A stretch of DNA of 64,000 nucleotides from Torreya grandis (taxonomy: Eukaryota; Streptophyta; Pinopsida; Cupressales; Taxaceae), in the NCBI GenBank assembly GCA_037957365.1, contig JARHVA010008349.1:422501-486500 (forward strand), given 5' to 3'. Positions 24,331 to 39,776 of the stretch are shown one piece after another. The translations under genes and the position numbers were made by a program. The notes beneath the pieces are model-generated. The model was not told the origin of the DNA, did not search any database, and was given only the letters and a program-made list of their open reading frames with translations. Each line of letters begins with the position of its first letter. Position 1 is the first letter of the stretch.

Positions 24331-27300
24331 AAAAAGGTTGTGGTAATAGAACATCTTAATTTTTAGGGTGGATTAAGTTTAACACTAACATGTTTGGGAG
24401 AACGTTAGGAATGGGAACTAACACTTGCCCTTAAAGATTGTCTTATTTTTTCACTTTTATTATTTATGTATAGGTAAGGGGAAAATCAATAATAGTTATA
24501 TCTCTCCTTAATAATGTATTAGTATAAGGTTCCCTACATTTTTGGACATTTACAACACTAGTTGGAAATTTCATTAATATAAGGTTGCTACGCTACTTAA
24601 ATATTTTGAAATGTGTGTTAAGATTGCTTATAAGATCATTATGTTCCCTTATCATGAAAGTAAAATATTGGTAGAATATGCTTGGATCCATTACCTAATC
24701 AAAATAGGATAAAAATGTGTTACTCAATTGATTCCATCCTGTAATTGAATTTTAATAGAGATTTAGGAACTAATCGTAATCCTGATCAAGGAAAGTGAAA
24801 GAGAATAACCTATAGGTTACATCTTCATAATCAATAGTAACTTGAGGTATGTTTTGTAAGATGTAATTATTTATTATACATTATTTCTAGTGTTTGGATT
24901 TAAATTTCGAGTATAGATCTCATGGTTTCTAAGCAAATCATGCACATCATCAAAAATGTTTATAATGGATCTAACTAGTTAAATTGCATCTATTTAAACT
25001 GGTCTATTGTTAACAAATTGTGGGGAGGGTTTCTGTGGTTAACTTAATAGTTTGGCTTTACCTTGGTGAATTATAAGACTTCTATGAAATTAAAGAGGAA
25101 GAGAAATTAATCTCCTATGACATAACCTAAATCCAGATCATGTGATCCCTGAAAAGACTCAAGAGTGAAACAAACTCTAATTTCTATTTGTATTGGTTTT
25201 AATATTGAAAAGAATGGAAAATCATAAGGATGAGTTACAAGACCAGATATATATAATAAAAGACAAGTTTAGAGTATTCATAATTTCAAGATGAAAATTG
25301 TAGGGCATGAAATATTACATTGGGCCCTCCTTCCAACACCAATTTATGTTGAGCTCAATTTGTCACCCACTCAAAATGTAGCTATTGAATTCAATGATCT
25401 AAGGGGATAAAAGGAGTCTACATTTCACGATATGAGTGTCCCATCATTTTTATAATTTTGTTGGGGATTTAAGGGTTAATAAATTTCTAAAATGTTTAGC
25501 TAGGTGAGTAGTAACTATTATTACCAGATGTTGAATTGATCTCTTTACCTAAATTAAGTTGTCTAATGTTGTGGGCTTGCTGAGAACATAGGTTTACTAT
25601 ATTTTTTCATAAAATGAGGAAATTATAATATAATAATTAGGACATATTATTATTAAAAAAATGTAAAAGGGAGGGAAAGAGTAAGTTATAAAAGGGATGA
25701 TTCATTGACTAAGATCAGATATTCTAGTTTTGAGAAATAGAAATCATGGTTGGATGCAATTATATCACTAGGCATGAAGTTTAGATATTGCACAAGCTAA
25801 ATAACTCAATGAGAAAGACACAAAATAAAATATGAACATATAATTTAGAATATCTATAAAAAAATAAATATATAACCATGTAGCTATTGCACACAATTAC
25901 TTAATAAAAGATTCAAAATAAACAAAGTAAGAATCCAAAATCAATTAAACTAGCTATTGAAAAATTTTATTGTATATCCAATTTCAAAAACCAACATTCA
26001 AAAAAAAAAATTTGCATATATTGCTTCTCTCAAATCAAAATCCTCAAGTAGATAATCATGACAAAATAAATGAGAATAATAAGTGCAATCCTGACATTAT
26101 CTTGATAAAGTTTTAGTGAAAAATAGTTTACCCTTTACAATGACACTCATTATGGATTATATAGGCAGGAAAATCAGACCCAATGCTTTGATTCATAACC
26201 AAAATTTAATGGTTTGATGCCCAAAATTAAATGTAATAACTAATTGAAGCTTATTTTCTTGAGATAACATATCAATAAAGGATAAGAACAAGTCATGGAA
26301 AAATTATCATATTATAAGCACTTTTAGGATAAAAGGGGATGAAATCTCCAATGCCTTTCAAGCTCCAATGATCCAACATTTACTAAATTTTAATTCTTTT
26401 CACAATCAAATCAATGACCCAAGTAGGAAAAGTCACTTCATTGTAAAAGAGTCCAAATGATGGATCAACTAGTTCATGCTATATTTTTTCCATTCTCAAT
26501 TCCACATGCTTATCTTTGTGACATAAAAGATTATTAAATATATCATTTATTTATTAAATGATAATAACTCATAGTATTGGAATAATAAATTATTCCAATC
26601 TATAAATAGGTACATCTTCCCATTTTTATAAAGTTAGTGATGTATTTAAATAGTGAAGTAAACATATGTTATACACACTCTCCATGATTTTTTTTCTATC
26701 ATCATCCAATTTTAGGTATTGATATGGTTTTTTCTACCTTCATGTTCATTTTCATTACCTGATATTGGCCCATGACATCTATATTTTTTCATTATAAGCC
26801 TTTTTATAATTTTTATTCTCTCATAGTAACTATTTAGTTCTTTAGCTCTTTTGAAAGTGGGACTTAACTCCAAAATCCTTTTCAAACTAATAGTTTGATT
26901 ATTATTGAGCTATTTTTGTGATTCATCCTCAATATTTCAATACAAGCTCTTGATGAATTATGATTTGATCATTTCCTAGGCCTATGTATTTTCTAGTCTA
27001 CATATTTCATGTTCTATAGTCAAGCAAACCATTTGCCTTTGTATTTGATTTTGATTAACAAAATTCAATTGATAATAAATTCAAACCGTCACCTACCCAT
27101 CCTTTATCTTCTTTACTTGGCCATCAAATTTAGTTATGTTACTATCTTTTGATGTTGTCTCCATCCGTAGGGTGATACCACATGTTGAATTTTCACATAT
27201 TTAACTTTCTATTTGTGCATACATGGTGATTTTGACACTTATCAAAATCTAGATTTTGGTGAGGTCTTTCAAGTTTCAAAATTGGCTTTAGATATGTTCC

Positions 27301-29106
27301 ACGAGACAAGTCCCCATGATCATGCCACATGACTTGATCTCATACCTTCTCAACTATTGAATATGTACTAACATTTTTTCACTCTGGCTTCCCAAAAAGT
27401 GGCCATGTGTCACAATCTAAAAATTTCAAGCTCATATTATGTGTACAAACCTCTTAACTATGCATCACCTTCTCAGATCTCTGAATCCCTAAGATCATAC
27501 CACATTGAATGATCTCAGGACTCTGAGGTATTTGACAGTTTAACATTTTAGTAAGAATTTATGTGTTGACTGAATAAGATCATGCCATTCATCATGATTT
27601 TAGGGTTACTTTGCCTTTAACACTTAGTTGATATTAAAATTATGTTTATTTGCATTTTTGGGTAAGCTCCAAACAATCGATGATGCCACATGTCATCTTT
27701 ATGTTTTATATTCCATCAGAGGCCCTTTCTTGTTTAAATTAACCCTTTGAGTACTTAGTTCTGATGATGATGTCATGTGGTTTCATCATGGGCCTTCAAT
27801 CGTCATATATTTTATGTAATGTAATTGACCTTCTACTCCCTTACTCTTTGATATTGGTCCATGTGGTATAATCTCAAGGCTTCAAGCCAAGGGATGAATA
27901 TAAACTTGTGTTTTGCTCATATCACTCAATCTATCGACACATGAATATCTCACTGAAGCTCAAGAGCTCACACAAATTTGAAATATTTATTGTTTCCCTC
28001 TGATATTTAGGTTCCCAAGATCTATCCATGTGTCACAATCATGTAAATTTTGGAACTTAGAAGACTTAATTTTTTTTGAATGAGCCACCTCTTGCAGAAT
28101 ATAAATGCCTATGATTTTGACAACTGGAAAATATTGATGGCTCAAGGTCATTAAAATATATATTAAAACTAATATAAATTAAAAATAAAAACACTCAAGA
28201 AAACTATTAAAAAGTTAGTCAAAGATTCAAATGCAACAAATAAACAGAGAGGAAAACCCAATTTTGCATATATCAAACATAGTCATTGACTAAAATCAAG
28301 GTAATTTCACATAATTTAAACCACCAAGGAACCTAATCAATTTGAGAAAGTCATAGATAAAGTAGTCTCAAAAGTGTAGTTAGCCTAGTTGACATGGATA
28401 AAGGCATTTTAAATCCTATTTTAAATGAGAACATGGTTAAACAAACACCGATCTGAGTTAAATAAATCAGTTTTAAATGCTAGATGGATATTTCAAACTG
28501 ATAATATGACCAATTAAAAATACATTTATAGTTAAGGTTGAGGTCCAAATTTCATAAACTATTGAAATTGTCCCTTTTCTATTTTAATCCCTAAAATAGG
28601 TCATGCTTTTAAGAATTAAGGCACAAATATTTGAAGATGAGACCTTTTAAGTGGACAAAGAACAAAATAAGCTAATTTTAGAGGATGCAAAAGTAATGTT
28701 CTTAAAAGGAAGAATAATTAAACCTATAATAAATCACTTGATCTTGATCTTAAAATTACATGAATCACCTATAACTAGTAGTGAATCAAAACCAAATTTT
28801 CCTAAAAAGCAACCTCAATGGTCCAATTCTTAAGCTTAAAATTTAGACAAAAAAATGTTTAGCTATTTTGAAAAATTGGCTAAGTAAAGATAAGTAATTT
28901 TAATCAAACCAACTTGAAACATGAGTTAAATACTAAAAATTAAAATATTTGACATCAACTTTAGCAAAACTCATAACCAAGGTTATACAAGTATGCAAGA
29001 ACACAAAAAGAAAACAACTATGTTGTGGCAAGAGGGTCCCCATGTGAGATTTTTGAATAATGGGACATGTTGGATGAAAAAAAAATATTTTAGAAAATTT
29101 TAGTTA
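24331..29106. other. AT-rich non-coding part of copy 2
   Basis: Collinear with 8571-13414; no gene recognised. The 60-codon open frame near 28651 is not conserved in copy 1 and is treated as chance. Confidence 0.5.
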
Positions 29107-29367
29107 TCCTTTAAAGATTAGATTTGAGTTTTTTATTCTATTTACAGACTCAAGTGTGAGACAAAAAACTTATAATAAATTAAGAACATTGTTTATACAA
29201 TCCTCAAGATAATGAGATGTCATTTCTATCAAATGACTAGCTTGTAAGGTGTTTTGAATGGTGTAGAATTGAGTTGAAAGATGCAAATTTTAGATTTTTG
29301 GGTGTCCTAAATATTTTATCTTTTTTTAGATGAATATCATTCACAGTCCCTATATTGAATGGATAAA
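29107..29367. repeat. Internal repeat R1 (copy 2)
   Basis: Counterpart of 13415-13683, directly before the (GA)n tract. Confidence 0.75.
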
Positions 29368-29439
29368 GGAGACTTCCTCAAGTTTTTATTTATAGGTGTT
29401 ATTGAAAATTATGGAAATCACACTAAAATCACTAAAATG

Positions 29440-29573
<134 letters not shown>

Positions 29574-30179
29574 ACAAAAAAAATTTCCATAATATTCTCA
29601 ATATTTAATAGAGAGCTACAATCTTTAGTCATGCATTATCAGAATAGGAGGAGCAGTGGAATAAGTTGGGTCTTTTAGAGGCACAAAGTTGTCCTGATCA
29701 TTGACCTAGAGAATCCTATGTCATTTATATCTACTCACCTTTATTTCAAATGGGAATGTGAGTCAATATTATGAGTGGATTTTTTATCCTTTTGATCCAA
29801 CATTCTACCCAAAATCTGATTCAACATCAATTAATGGTGATGCTATAATTTTAACCTTGACAGAATCACTAAATGCACTAGGGTAGCCATTGGAGGTGTA
29901 GGCCATTTTTTCAACACTAATGATATTGTATTTTATCATATTTTTCATTTTGTAATGTATTAATATTATCATATTTTAATATGTTATATTTTTATACCTC
30001 TTATTATGCAGTTTCTATCATTAAATATATACTAAAAAATTTAAAAATTATGGTAATGGTTATGATATCATTAAAATGATCACAGTATTGGAAAATCATT
30101 ATGGTGTTTGAATATTATTGTGTAATTCGATTAATCTCATAGACTATGAATTAAAATGATGGCTAAATCAATATCACAT

Positions 30180-30400
30180 TTATATGTGAAAACATTGCTT
30201 CACATGCCAAAGCATCACAATGGTTATCTATGAATTGTGATGATTTTATATGTAAAAACTTCATATATCATACAAAATCATCACATAGGATATAAAATCA
30301 TCATTTAGAATACAAAATCATCATATATAATACACAATCATAACATAGCATAAAAAATCAATGCATACTATATAAAATCATCGCATAACATACAAAAGTG
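30180..30400. repeat. Degenerate 20-bp tandem repeat, copy 2
   Basis: At least eight variants of ATACAAAATCATCATATA, including ATATAAAATCATCATTTAGA. Matches the array at 14470-14670 but is somewhat longer. Confidence 0.78.
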
Positions 30401-31194
30401 TAGTATAGAGAATAAGAAAAAAAATACATCATGGATTAGAACAAAAAGTTTATTGTCAACAAGATTTATTTACAAAAACATGGGACTCTTATTTTATAAT
30501 TTTTTTCCACATAATCATATTAATACCCACTTATTCCATGAGGATTGGCCTAAGCAATAAAAAGATCAACACTATGTTCTTCTTCTCTCAGAATAACCAT
30601 GTTCAAGGTGTGATATTATTTGGAGTAAAAGTGGTATAATTACCTTTAATTTTTTTTTTATAATTCACCATCACTCACATTGTTCAAAGTAAATGGAACA
30701 AATAAAATGATTTAGCTTATTCAAAAAAATTTATGGAGTGGAGCTAGTGCTTGGCTTATTTTTGGTTGGAATGTTATTGGCTCTACATGTATATAAGAAT
30801 TAAAAGTCATCTTATATTAGTTTAATAAAAATGTATACATTATTAGTTATACAAAAATAAATTCACTAAAATGAGATCACACTCATGCACATGTATATTT
30901 TGGTATATTTTTGTAGAATACCACCATATTTGGGAATAACACCCTCTCAATCGTTTAGAGTTAATCAAATAACATGTCTATTTTAGGGTAAACTTTAATA
31001 AACTTGAAAAAAACATTTATAAAATTGGTGGTTAATTTTTCTAGGATGTGATTTGCCAGGGTGTCAAATTTAGAAATATTTAGCTCCTTGATGATAGCAA
31101 AAAAAGGAAAAACCTCATAAATTTCTTGTGGATGGAATGTTGAATCTTGCCTAATCTATATAATTTATTAAAATATTTTGTTGAATTTTTGTTT

Positions 31195-31462
31195 TCCTTT
31201 CAAGGTTAGGTTTCACTTGTATACTCTATTTATGCACTCATATGCAATATGAAAAACTTGTCATAATTTAATAAATTACGAATAGTGTTTCTACAATCAT
31301 CAAGATCATGAGATGTAATTTTTATTAGACAACTAGATTGCAAGGTGTTTTGAATGGTGGATAACTAAGTATAAAGAGAAACTCTAGTATTTGAGTATAA
31401 AATATTTACTCTTTTATTAAATAAGTATCACTCACACAAGGTTCCCTATCATGAATGAATTG
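31195..31462. repeat. Internal repeat R2 (copy 2)
   Basis: Counterpart of 15471-15744 and diverged partner of 29107-29367. Confidence 0.75.
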
Positions 31463-31846
31463 AATAGACTAGCAGTTGCCCTAAAGGGGAAAGTTACACT
31501 GAGAGGAGTGTTTCTTGATGCTTTGGCGAAGTACCATTATGTAAAGATAAATAGTTTAAATTGACAATTTTATCAAATTCAAAACCCATAACCATTGACT
31601 TGTTCTATATTTTGTGCACACATCATTAATAAATGATAATTTTATAATTTTAGTAGAGGTGATGGTGTAAAAATCAAGTTGTGTGTTCCTTCATGGAACA
31701 TCGAAATGAGGTGTGTCAAGAGGACACATTCCATTTTATGTTAATCTTAAACAAAAAACAAAGTGGTGGGGAATGGAAAAGCCATACAAAAATTGAAAGT
31801 GTGAAATATTTTAAGGTGAGTTGGGTGGTGACCATGATGGTGAAGG

Positions 31847-34800
31847 GAGACGATAGGGTATTTTGGGTGATGGAATTGAAGAAGCCCATTAGATACACAT
31901 GTAAAGTTCAATTACATGCCTCATATGTCAATTCAGTATGTAACTTCAATCAAATTATTTCAATTACCCAATACATGATTGAAACAAGTGTCATCTCATA
32001 TAAAATAGATGTCTTTTTAACATATTTTTTCAACCACATATTTTCATGGCCAATATATGTATGAGAGTGTTTTGTTAGGTCAAATAGATAGATAAATTTA
32101 TTTCAAAATCATTTTTGTGAAATTTTTTCATGATTATGCTATGAGGGATGTGGCCTTATATCTTGAAAAAGTGATATTTTTAAATGAAAATATGCGTGAA
32201 ATGGTGTATTGTTATTAATCAATGAGACAAAATGTGATGAATACTCTTATTATAATTTTAGAGCAATATTTCATTGATTATAAGTGTATTCACTACATAC
32301 ACGCACACACATAGGTTGCCACCAGGTTTATGGTTCGAAAACCTAGTGAGGTATATTAATTCCTTTCTTCTCTCTTATCCCTTTACCATTTTTACTCAAT
32401 TTTACTTATTTACTTAATTTAGTATTTTATTTTGATATCTCTTAAGTAAGGACTGATTTATGCATGATTCATTTGTAGGACACACATTGGATCATGCTTC
32501 ACATACTCAAACCTAGCACCAAGGGCTTCACCTCTTAGGTAAGTCTAGGTATGCTTATTTTTCCTTTATCCCCATCATTTTTCTTTATTACATTTATATA
32601 AGAAACGGCGATGTAATCACCTAAAATTGGTATTTGAGTGCTAAGAGTGTTGATTGAGACTACTCATCCCTATCTTAGTCATAGATATAAAATAGGCCTA
32701 TTTACACACCTATCCTTCTTTTATGTGTGCCATAGGTATCCCTAGTTAGCCCTAAAGTAGTCTTAGACCCTCATTCTTGTATCTTAACCCTTCATTCCTA
32801 GTGTTCTACCACTTTGACACTAGAACCATAATAGGGAAAGTAATACCACATGGTGCTAATGTTCCAATAACAATGTTAATTTATTCTCCCTCCTTTTTTC
32901 CAAAACTAATATCTTTTCAAATCTAAAACCTCATAGGGTTAGCCAAGACCTCTTCTATCACCCAAAAAAGAATCAAAATGTTATCTATACATGAATTTTA
33001 TCCCTCTAACCACTAGATGGAAATCAAATTGAAAATACACATTAAAATTTAGACTATGTTGTGCACAATTAAGGTTATCAATCCCTATTCTATCATACTT
33101 CTACATGATACCATCTATAGCATTCCTAAGCTTAGATTACCCATATTTCCAATCTCAAACACATTAAAAGCACTCAATTAAACTATCATACTAGCTTCAT
33201 TTACACTAGCACTAGCACTTAGGTGGGGAGAACTACATTAGGATTGATTCCTCCTCAAAGTATTGGTATGTAGGAAACTCTCTTCACAACAGGGTGTTGA
33301 GGATGTCCATCTTACCCCACTAAAAAATATATTTTTCAGTTTGTATCAACTATATATGCTAGCAACATGGATGATTAGGGTTTGTTTATAAATATATTCA
33401 AAATAAAAAATATACAATATTTTATAACTCATGCGTGCATAGAAACAAACCTAACAGATCTAGACACATGTGTACACATAAGCTTAGGATAGTCATGCAT
33501 AGACGACACTCCTGCCAAAGTAGGGATACTACCTGCACATATCTAATAATGGTGATACTATCCAAGAGGGTTTCTGACACTAAGATCCTATTTGCAATAC
33601 TTAAACTAGTCTTTAACTTAATTTCTATCCTCTAGATCATCTATTTCATTCATTTTATATCTATGTTATTACTGACACTATTTAATAGTATTTTTATAAA
33701 TGTCAAATATTATCAATTCTATAACAAATCAATGGATTTATTTATTGTATATTATTTCCCTAATTTAGTGTTCTTATATCTTTAACAACATATGATTTAC
33801 ATTCACTACATGCCACAAATATACATGCCTATTCATGTTTATGTAAAAAAAATCATTTATCCAAGTGCAAAACAAATTATCTAGTCACAAACTAGGCTTA
33901 ATTATACATTCATTCAAAAAATCAAATTTATTTTTTTTAAGGTAGTTGAGGGGGCCACATGATTGGTTATCCATTTTTTTATTAGTTTGCATGATCTATT
34001 TACTCATGAAATTAATAAATAAAAAAAATTAATTGAAAAAATATAGGTAAAAAACTATAATATCTTATCAAAATATTCACCAAAGGGTTTGAAACAATAC
34101 TAAATGATTAATAAAAAATGGTGGGCCACACGACCATCAAACTACTTTATTTTCTTTAAAAAATAGGAGTTACTCTTCAAATTTTAGATGTTTGATGTAG
34201 TTATACTTAATAATTTTTCAAAAAAGATTAGTTTTTTGGAAACTAGATTTAAAATTCTATAATTCATGTTCTTATACCATATTCAAATTTTGAGTGTGTC
34301 CATATCAAATTATCTAAAGATGTTCAAATTATTGAAATTTCATTAAAATCTTCTCCATGAGTAGGTCCATTTTTATCCTTCAACTTTGTGCACTTACCCT
34401 TTTGGCAAGACATCATTCATATAAGGTGGTCTCCTTTCTAATAACAAATCAAAGATTAGAACTTCTCATGGATTTATTCTGATGAAAAAGCTACATGTTT
34501 CCTAAGTAACAAATACCATGTTGCTAAATCCATAATGTGTAACATCATGAATTACAAAGGTAAGGCCTTGGTCTCCATGAACAAAGTAATTTATAACTAA
34601 TAAGTCTTAAATTACATGAATTCCTACATAGTATTGGATTTAAAACTCTTAATGTAAGTAATACACTTCATGTTATTTATCCTTATAATGAGTCTAAGGA
34701 AGTCTCTTCAAACACCAAAAAAAATTCATGTATAGCCAATTTGAAGATCTTTCCATCACTAACCTATTCCATGATAATTTCATTCTAATGCTTGAACTTA

Positions 34801-35272
34801 CACACCCAAATATTATCCAATGTGAGCAAAACCCATCACTTTTACTTGATTTTTTATAAAATGATGAATCAATACCTTGTTTTTTTAGAATTAGAGATCA
34901 CATCCTAGGGGGGGCCACAGAAAGGGATTTTCCATTCAGTTGGATGATTCTACATACTTTAGGAATATTTTAAACTCATATCAACAACATCAAATCAATA
35001 TAGCAAAAACCTCTACAAATCAAGAACAAACTAAATGGGAATCCAATCTTCCTTCAGCTCTTACAAAGTATCAAGAAGAACCCATCGTATTAATTGAAAG
35101 CATTATTGAGGTTAACATTGGGACAAATGAAAAACAAAAAATTGTGAAACTTTTTGCATCTATTGTATCAAGAAAAATGTTATAACCCCTCTAGTTATAC
35201 TTAAGAAAATGCAAGTTTTTTTCCCATTAAAAATTAACTTAACATTCATTTCACTAAATTAAATGATACAAC
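31847..35272. other. Non-coding AT-rich DNA, nothing recognised
   Basis: About 3.4 kb between the tandem segment and the second copia element. Short open frames (near 33435 and 34940) show no domain. A few purine runs (for example GGGGGGG near 34909) are present but no paired terminal structure was found. Confidence 0.45.
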
Positions 35273-35277
35273 ATATC
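35273..35277. other. Target-site duplication, left (ATATC)
   Basis: ATATC directly precedes the left LTR; identical bases follow the right LTR at 45237-45241. Confidence 0.88.
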
Positions 35278-38200
35278 TATTAGAGGTACAATCCATTGAG
35301 ATAGGGGGCAAATTAGTAGTGGAAAAGAATTCAATTCAATTTCCAAATCCTTCAAATACTTAAACATTTAATACAATCATTCATGAAGAATACAAATAAT
35401 TCATAGTAGTGAACAAGAAGGATAAATCAAGATCACATACACAACACAAGATATATGTGGGAAACCCTCTTTAGAAATAAAACCCACTCTCAAGCCTACA
35501 AACACATGGACTATTGTCATATAAGATGATCACAAACATGAGACTAGTCGAGTCTTTCTAACCAGGAACCTTGGTCAAGTCCTTTTGACCTAATGCCTTT
35601 AGTGAAATAATTATTCCATAAGGAGAACCTACCCCTAAGATGATCAAGTCCTTCTAACCACTTATTCAATCAATTCTTTCTTACCTAGGACCTTAATCAA
35701 GTCCTTCTGACCAAAGGCCTTTAGTGAAACTCTTGTTCCATAAGGAACACTTTCCTCTAAAGATGATCAAGTCCTTCTCACCCTCATTTGGTATTAACAC
35801 CTCCACCTTTAAACTGATGTCTTCTATACTTGAATATAGACCTTTGATAACACAACCTCCTTTACTTCTTCACACATGCACAATGCATCCAAAGCCACCT
35901 TTTAGATCACTTTACACTTTGCTCATTCTTAACCTATAAGAGCACTATTATGTCATCAAAATTATGACCTACAGGTCATACACATAGTCCTCACTCTACT
36001 CAACTTATCAAATCATCCACTAGGCACACTACCTCTCTTCTTTCCTTCACTCTTTGCTCTTACTCCACACTCACAAGCCTAAAAACCATCTCCTTTGTTT
36101 CACTATTTATAGAGCCTTCATGATTATCAATATATTAGTCAGACATTAGAATTTAACTAACCCTTAAGGATTCTTTCACATAAATACATGACTTAATACA
36201 TTCTTTAACGTCATCCATAGCATCTATGGGTCACCCTTAAGAAACTATGCCTTTCAAATAGACCTTACTATCCCTTATAGGTCTCATGGAGTCCTATTCA
36301 CTTCTTTATCACTTCATTTAAAAAATTAAGAACATAAGACCTTATGTAAAATCATATGTCCACTTTGAATTATCCCTTTAAAATCCTCAAATTATTATAG
36401 TCAATTTTTATCACATCTGTGTATGCACAATCTGCTCAAACATTAGCCTTGTACACAAGAACACCATAAATGAACACACAATCAACTTATTAGCCTTTGT
36501 TCATAGTAAAAATGAGTTGGTCAGACATACAAAATACACACATACCACTCTCATGGAGTATACAATTCTCTTAAACATCTAATTCATCAATAACCATCTG
36601 AACAACATCAAAACAAGCTCAATTATCCTTCTCAGGTTACTTATAGAACATAGTCAAATAAACAGTCAACTTTGGATATCAATAAAGTTGATTTTACAAA
36701 CATTCAAACCTTATAACTAGGTTTTATGGATGTATCGTGGATTCCTATTCAACTTTACTTTTTACTCTATCATTAAATTCATCCTATATCAAAAGTTATA
36801 AGCAAAATATAGAGCTCTAGTTTTTCCCTTTGCAAATTTGAATGTTCAAATGCCAACAGTCACAATTAAACCTTGACCACTTTGATATCATCTCATGTCC
36901 TCACTCAGATTGGATAAACATGATCTATTTATATTATTTTAAGGATATTTAACTTTAATTATGTTAAACTTTGAATATGTTGACCACTTTGACTTACTAC
37001 ATTTTGTTGATCTCAAACGCACAATAAAACATGAACTGTTAGATCCTTATATTTTATCTTTGCTTAGCATTAAACCTCAAACACTTTCTACCATCTCCCT
37101 ACTTCCTAAAATATTAGATAAAATTTTCATCTTTTATCTCTTTGAGAGTTTCTCTAACATTACCTTGTGAAAAATTGACTATGGGGATCATTGCAATATG
37201 TCTAAGTAGCCAACTTTGAACCTCAACAACTTCTTCTATGCTTAGATTCATGATCTAAAATTTGGACTGTATGATTACCTTTCAAAATATAATCAAAAAT
37301 ATATATAACTTATCTTAAAACTTTCACATGAGTGAGATATATCACCATTAAAATGCCTTCTCAAAAAAATTTGCCAGAGAGCCAACTATGTCAAAAACTA
37401 CTTGGGAGGCCAATTTTGCAGTTGCATAACATTTGTTGCACTTAGTTGCTTGATCTGAAATTTAGTGGATAAGATATTATCACATATGGGATTCCATAAA
37501 TATATAAAAATTCTCACTAAACCTTCACACATGATAAATATGATTTCAACAAACTGTTTACTTGGTTATATTTTAACTTTGAAAACACTATCAAAATGCT
37601 TAGGATCCCAACTTTACACATGCATATCTTTCATCGTGCTACATTGCATGACATAAAATTGGGTGCATAAAAACTAGGCATAAAAATTAACAAACCCATG
37701 GTACCATTTCCACCTAAAAACTCCATACATATGAAATATGATTACATCAATATGCTTACTTGGCTCTGCTTGAACCCCTTTGCAAATTTGGCTAAGTATA
37801 GGAACTTAGTGAATTCTATCTGAGAAGACAACTTTGCACAAACATATATTTGAATATGTTTCATCACATGACTTTAAACTTAAAACATAAAAACTTAGGA
37901 CTAATTTTGTCACAACCATATGACCAACTCCCCCTAACTCATCCACACATGCAAATGCTAACATCATCAATATACTCACTCAAATTTCTCTACCACTGGA
38001 CCAAAACGTCTAGATGAAAAATATGAACTACCAGATGAATTTAACTTATGTCACAAGCATTAAAGTCATATAATATATCTTATGGGGCCTATTTCACATC
38101 CTAAAATCACCATACTTATCCCTAAGGATTACTAACCATGCCAAAATTGAAGATCAACCAAGTCAACTTCAAGCATACTAGGACAAGTACATTGCATACG

Positions 38201-38293
38201 TTGTCATTGTCACTTAAAATATCAAGGAACTTAATCCACTCAACTGGACACCTCTATGACATCACCATGACATCATTAAAAAAACTCTAATAA
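35278..38293 (-). repeat. 3' LTR of gag-only copia element
   Basis: About 3.0 kb, collinear with 42314-45236. The left end reads TATTAGAGG, probably from TG..., a single transition. The right end lies directly against the PPT. It contains tandem sub-repeats near its left end. Confidence 0.88.
35564..35790. repeat. Tandem sub-repeats of about 123 bp in the LTR
   Basis: Two units carry AGGACCTTGGTCAAGTCC-like starts, GCCTTTAGTGAAA, TTCCATAAGGA and GATGATCAAGTCCTTCT in the same order. The other LTR has the same arrangement near 42580-42775, so the sub-repeats predate insertion. Confidence 0.75.
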
Positions 38294-38305
38294 TCTCCCC
38301 CTTTG
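38294..38305 (-). other. Polypurine tract of gag-only copia element
   Basis: Minus strand CAAAGGGGGAGA directly before the 3' LTR, a standard copia PPT. Confidence 0.88.
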
Positions 38306-39776
38306 TTATTGATGTCAACACCCATCATAAAATAATATACAACTCACCTTCCTTCTTTCTCTTCAAGTACTCTTACCATAGGAACTTTCTTCCCTTTTAG
38401 CACAATGAAAAAGTGGGCACCAACTGATCTTGAGGACTTGAAAAGACTACCAGTAGGAAAAGACCATATTTGAAAGATAGTACAAACTCCCCCTTACATT
38501 GAGCTAACCTCTTCTTGCCTTGACAATTTCCTCGTGATCGATCCCAACACTCTCTTCAACCAAGAAATGCAACAAAAAAATAAAGAATACACAAAAATAC
38601 TAAAATATGATGGAAATCACCAATAAATCATCTAAAATGGACTCCCCCTAATATCTTTGAGCCATTGCACTTCTTGAGCATCTTTAGATTTCCACACATC
38701 ATGAAGAACCACTACACAGGCTTATAAGCCTTCTTTCTCAAGAAACCACAAGAAACATCAATAGAACTTCATGCCACTCACAAAATATGAAACATATTAT
38801 AAACCAATGTGATAAATCACATTGAAATACTCATGCCTTTCCCTTTTAGAGAAACTAGGCAAAACATTAAATCTTTACACTAGGCCTATCTAGACTTCTT
38901 ATAGCCCTACCTGGAACTTACAAAGCCCACAAATTTTAGTAGACTCATCTTCAAGACCTAAAAATTCATATCTAGAGAAATCTCATATTCCCCCTAAATC
39001 ACACCAATTTTCATCACCTATATCATCTTCTACAACATACTTCCTTCAAAAATTGACTAGCCAATTAGGTCTCTATCTTGACTAAAAACAAGAATAAATT
39101 AAAAACCACAAACCTTCAGATCTCTATAAAGCTTGATTTGACAACCCATTTGGCCCATTTAACCTATCAAGAAGCCTCAAACCTCAAAGCATAATGCAAA
39201 CTACTTTTCTAACAAATCCTAAAACCCTAGAATCTCTAAACAAATAGAGTCAACAAACCTCCTTCTGGTCAATGACCACCTCTAAAACTTCTTGCACACC
39301 TGGAGACAACCATCACATACTTTTGGACAAAAAATTGAGTCTTCACACCTTTGGGAACCTTAACTTCCTATATCATGGCTTTGACCTTCAATAAGAAAGA
39401 TAAACCTAGGAGCACACAAAAACCTCCAAAAAAGCACAAATAGGATCATCAAGACACAAAATACCTAGAACACATCATAAAAAAGTGCACAAACCTTTTT
39501 GAGCACCAAACACTTCTTTTCATTACATCAAACTCATTATGCCACATGAAACACCCATTTTGATACTGTAGATAGTGCATACACAACAACACTTGCTTCT
39601 CTTCTAAAAGAAGTCTCTTAAGAAGCATAGATAGAGACCTCCTCTACACCACAATGTCCTAAATTAAAGTGAAGCAAGGAGTGGCCCACATCTCCTTAGT
39701 AACCACTAGAATATTTTTGTAGCTATAGGCCAGATTATCCTTCTTCTTCTTAGGCTTAGGATAAATAACTTACTCT
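38306..39776. other. Non-coding internal region between gag and PPT
   Basis: About 1.5 kb where integrase, RT and RNase H would lie in an autonomous copia element. I see no such motifs in any minus-strand frame. Translation gives only scattered stops with Ser- and Phe-rich text. Confidence 0.6.

Noticed and set aside
31681..32064. 127-codon plus-strand open frame
   Set aside because: Crosses the right limit of copy 2, is broken in copy 1, shows no domain and has only AT-rich composition after the boundary.
33435..33635. Cys/His-rich short open frame
   Set aside because: No regular zinc-finger spacing, no context, and a length expected by chance.
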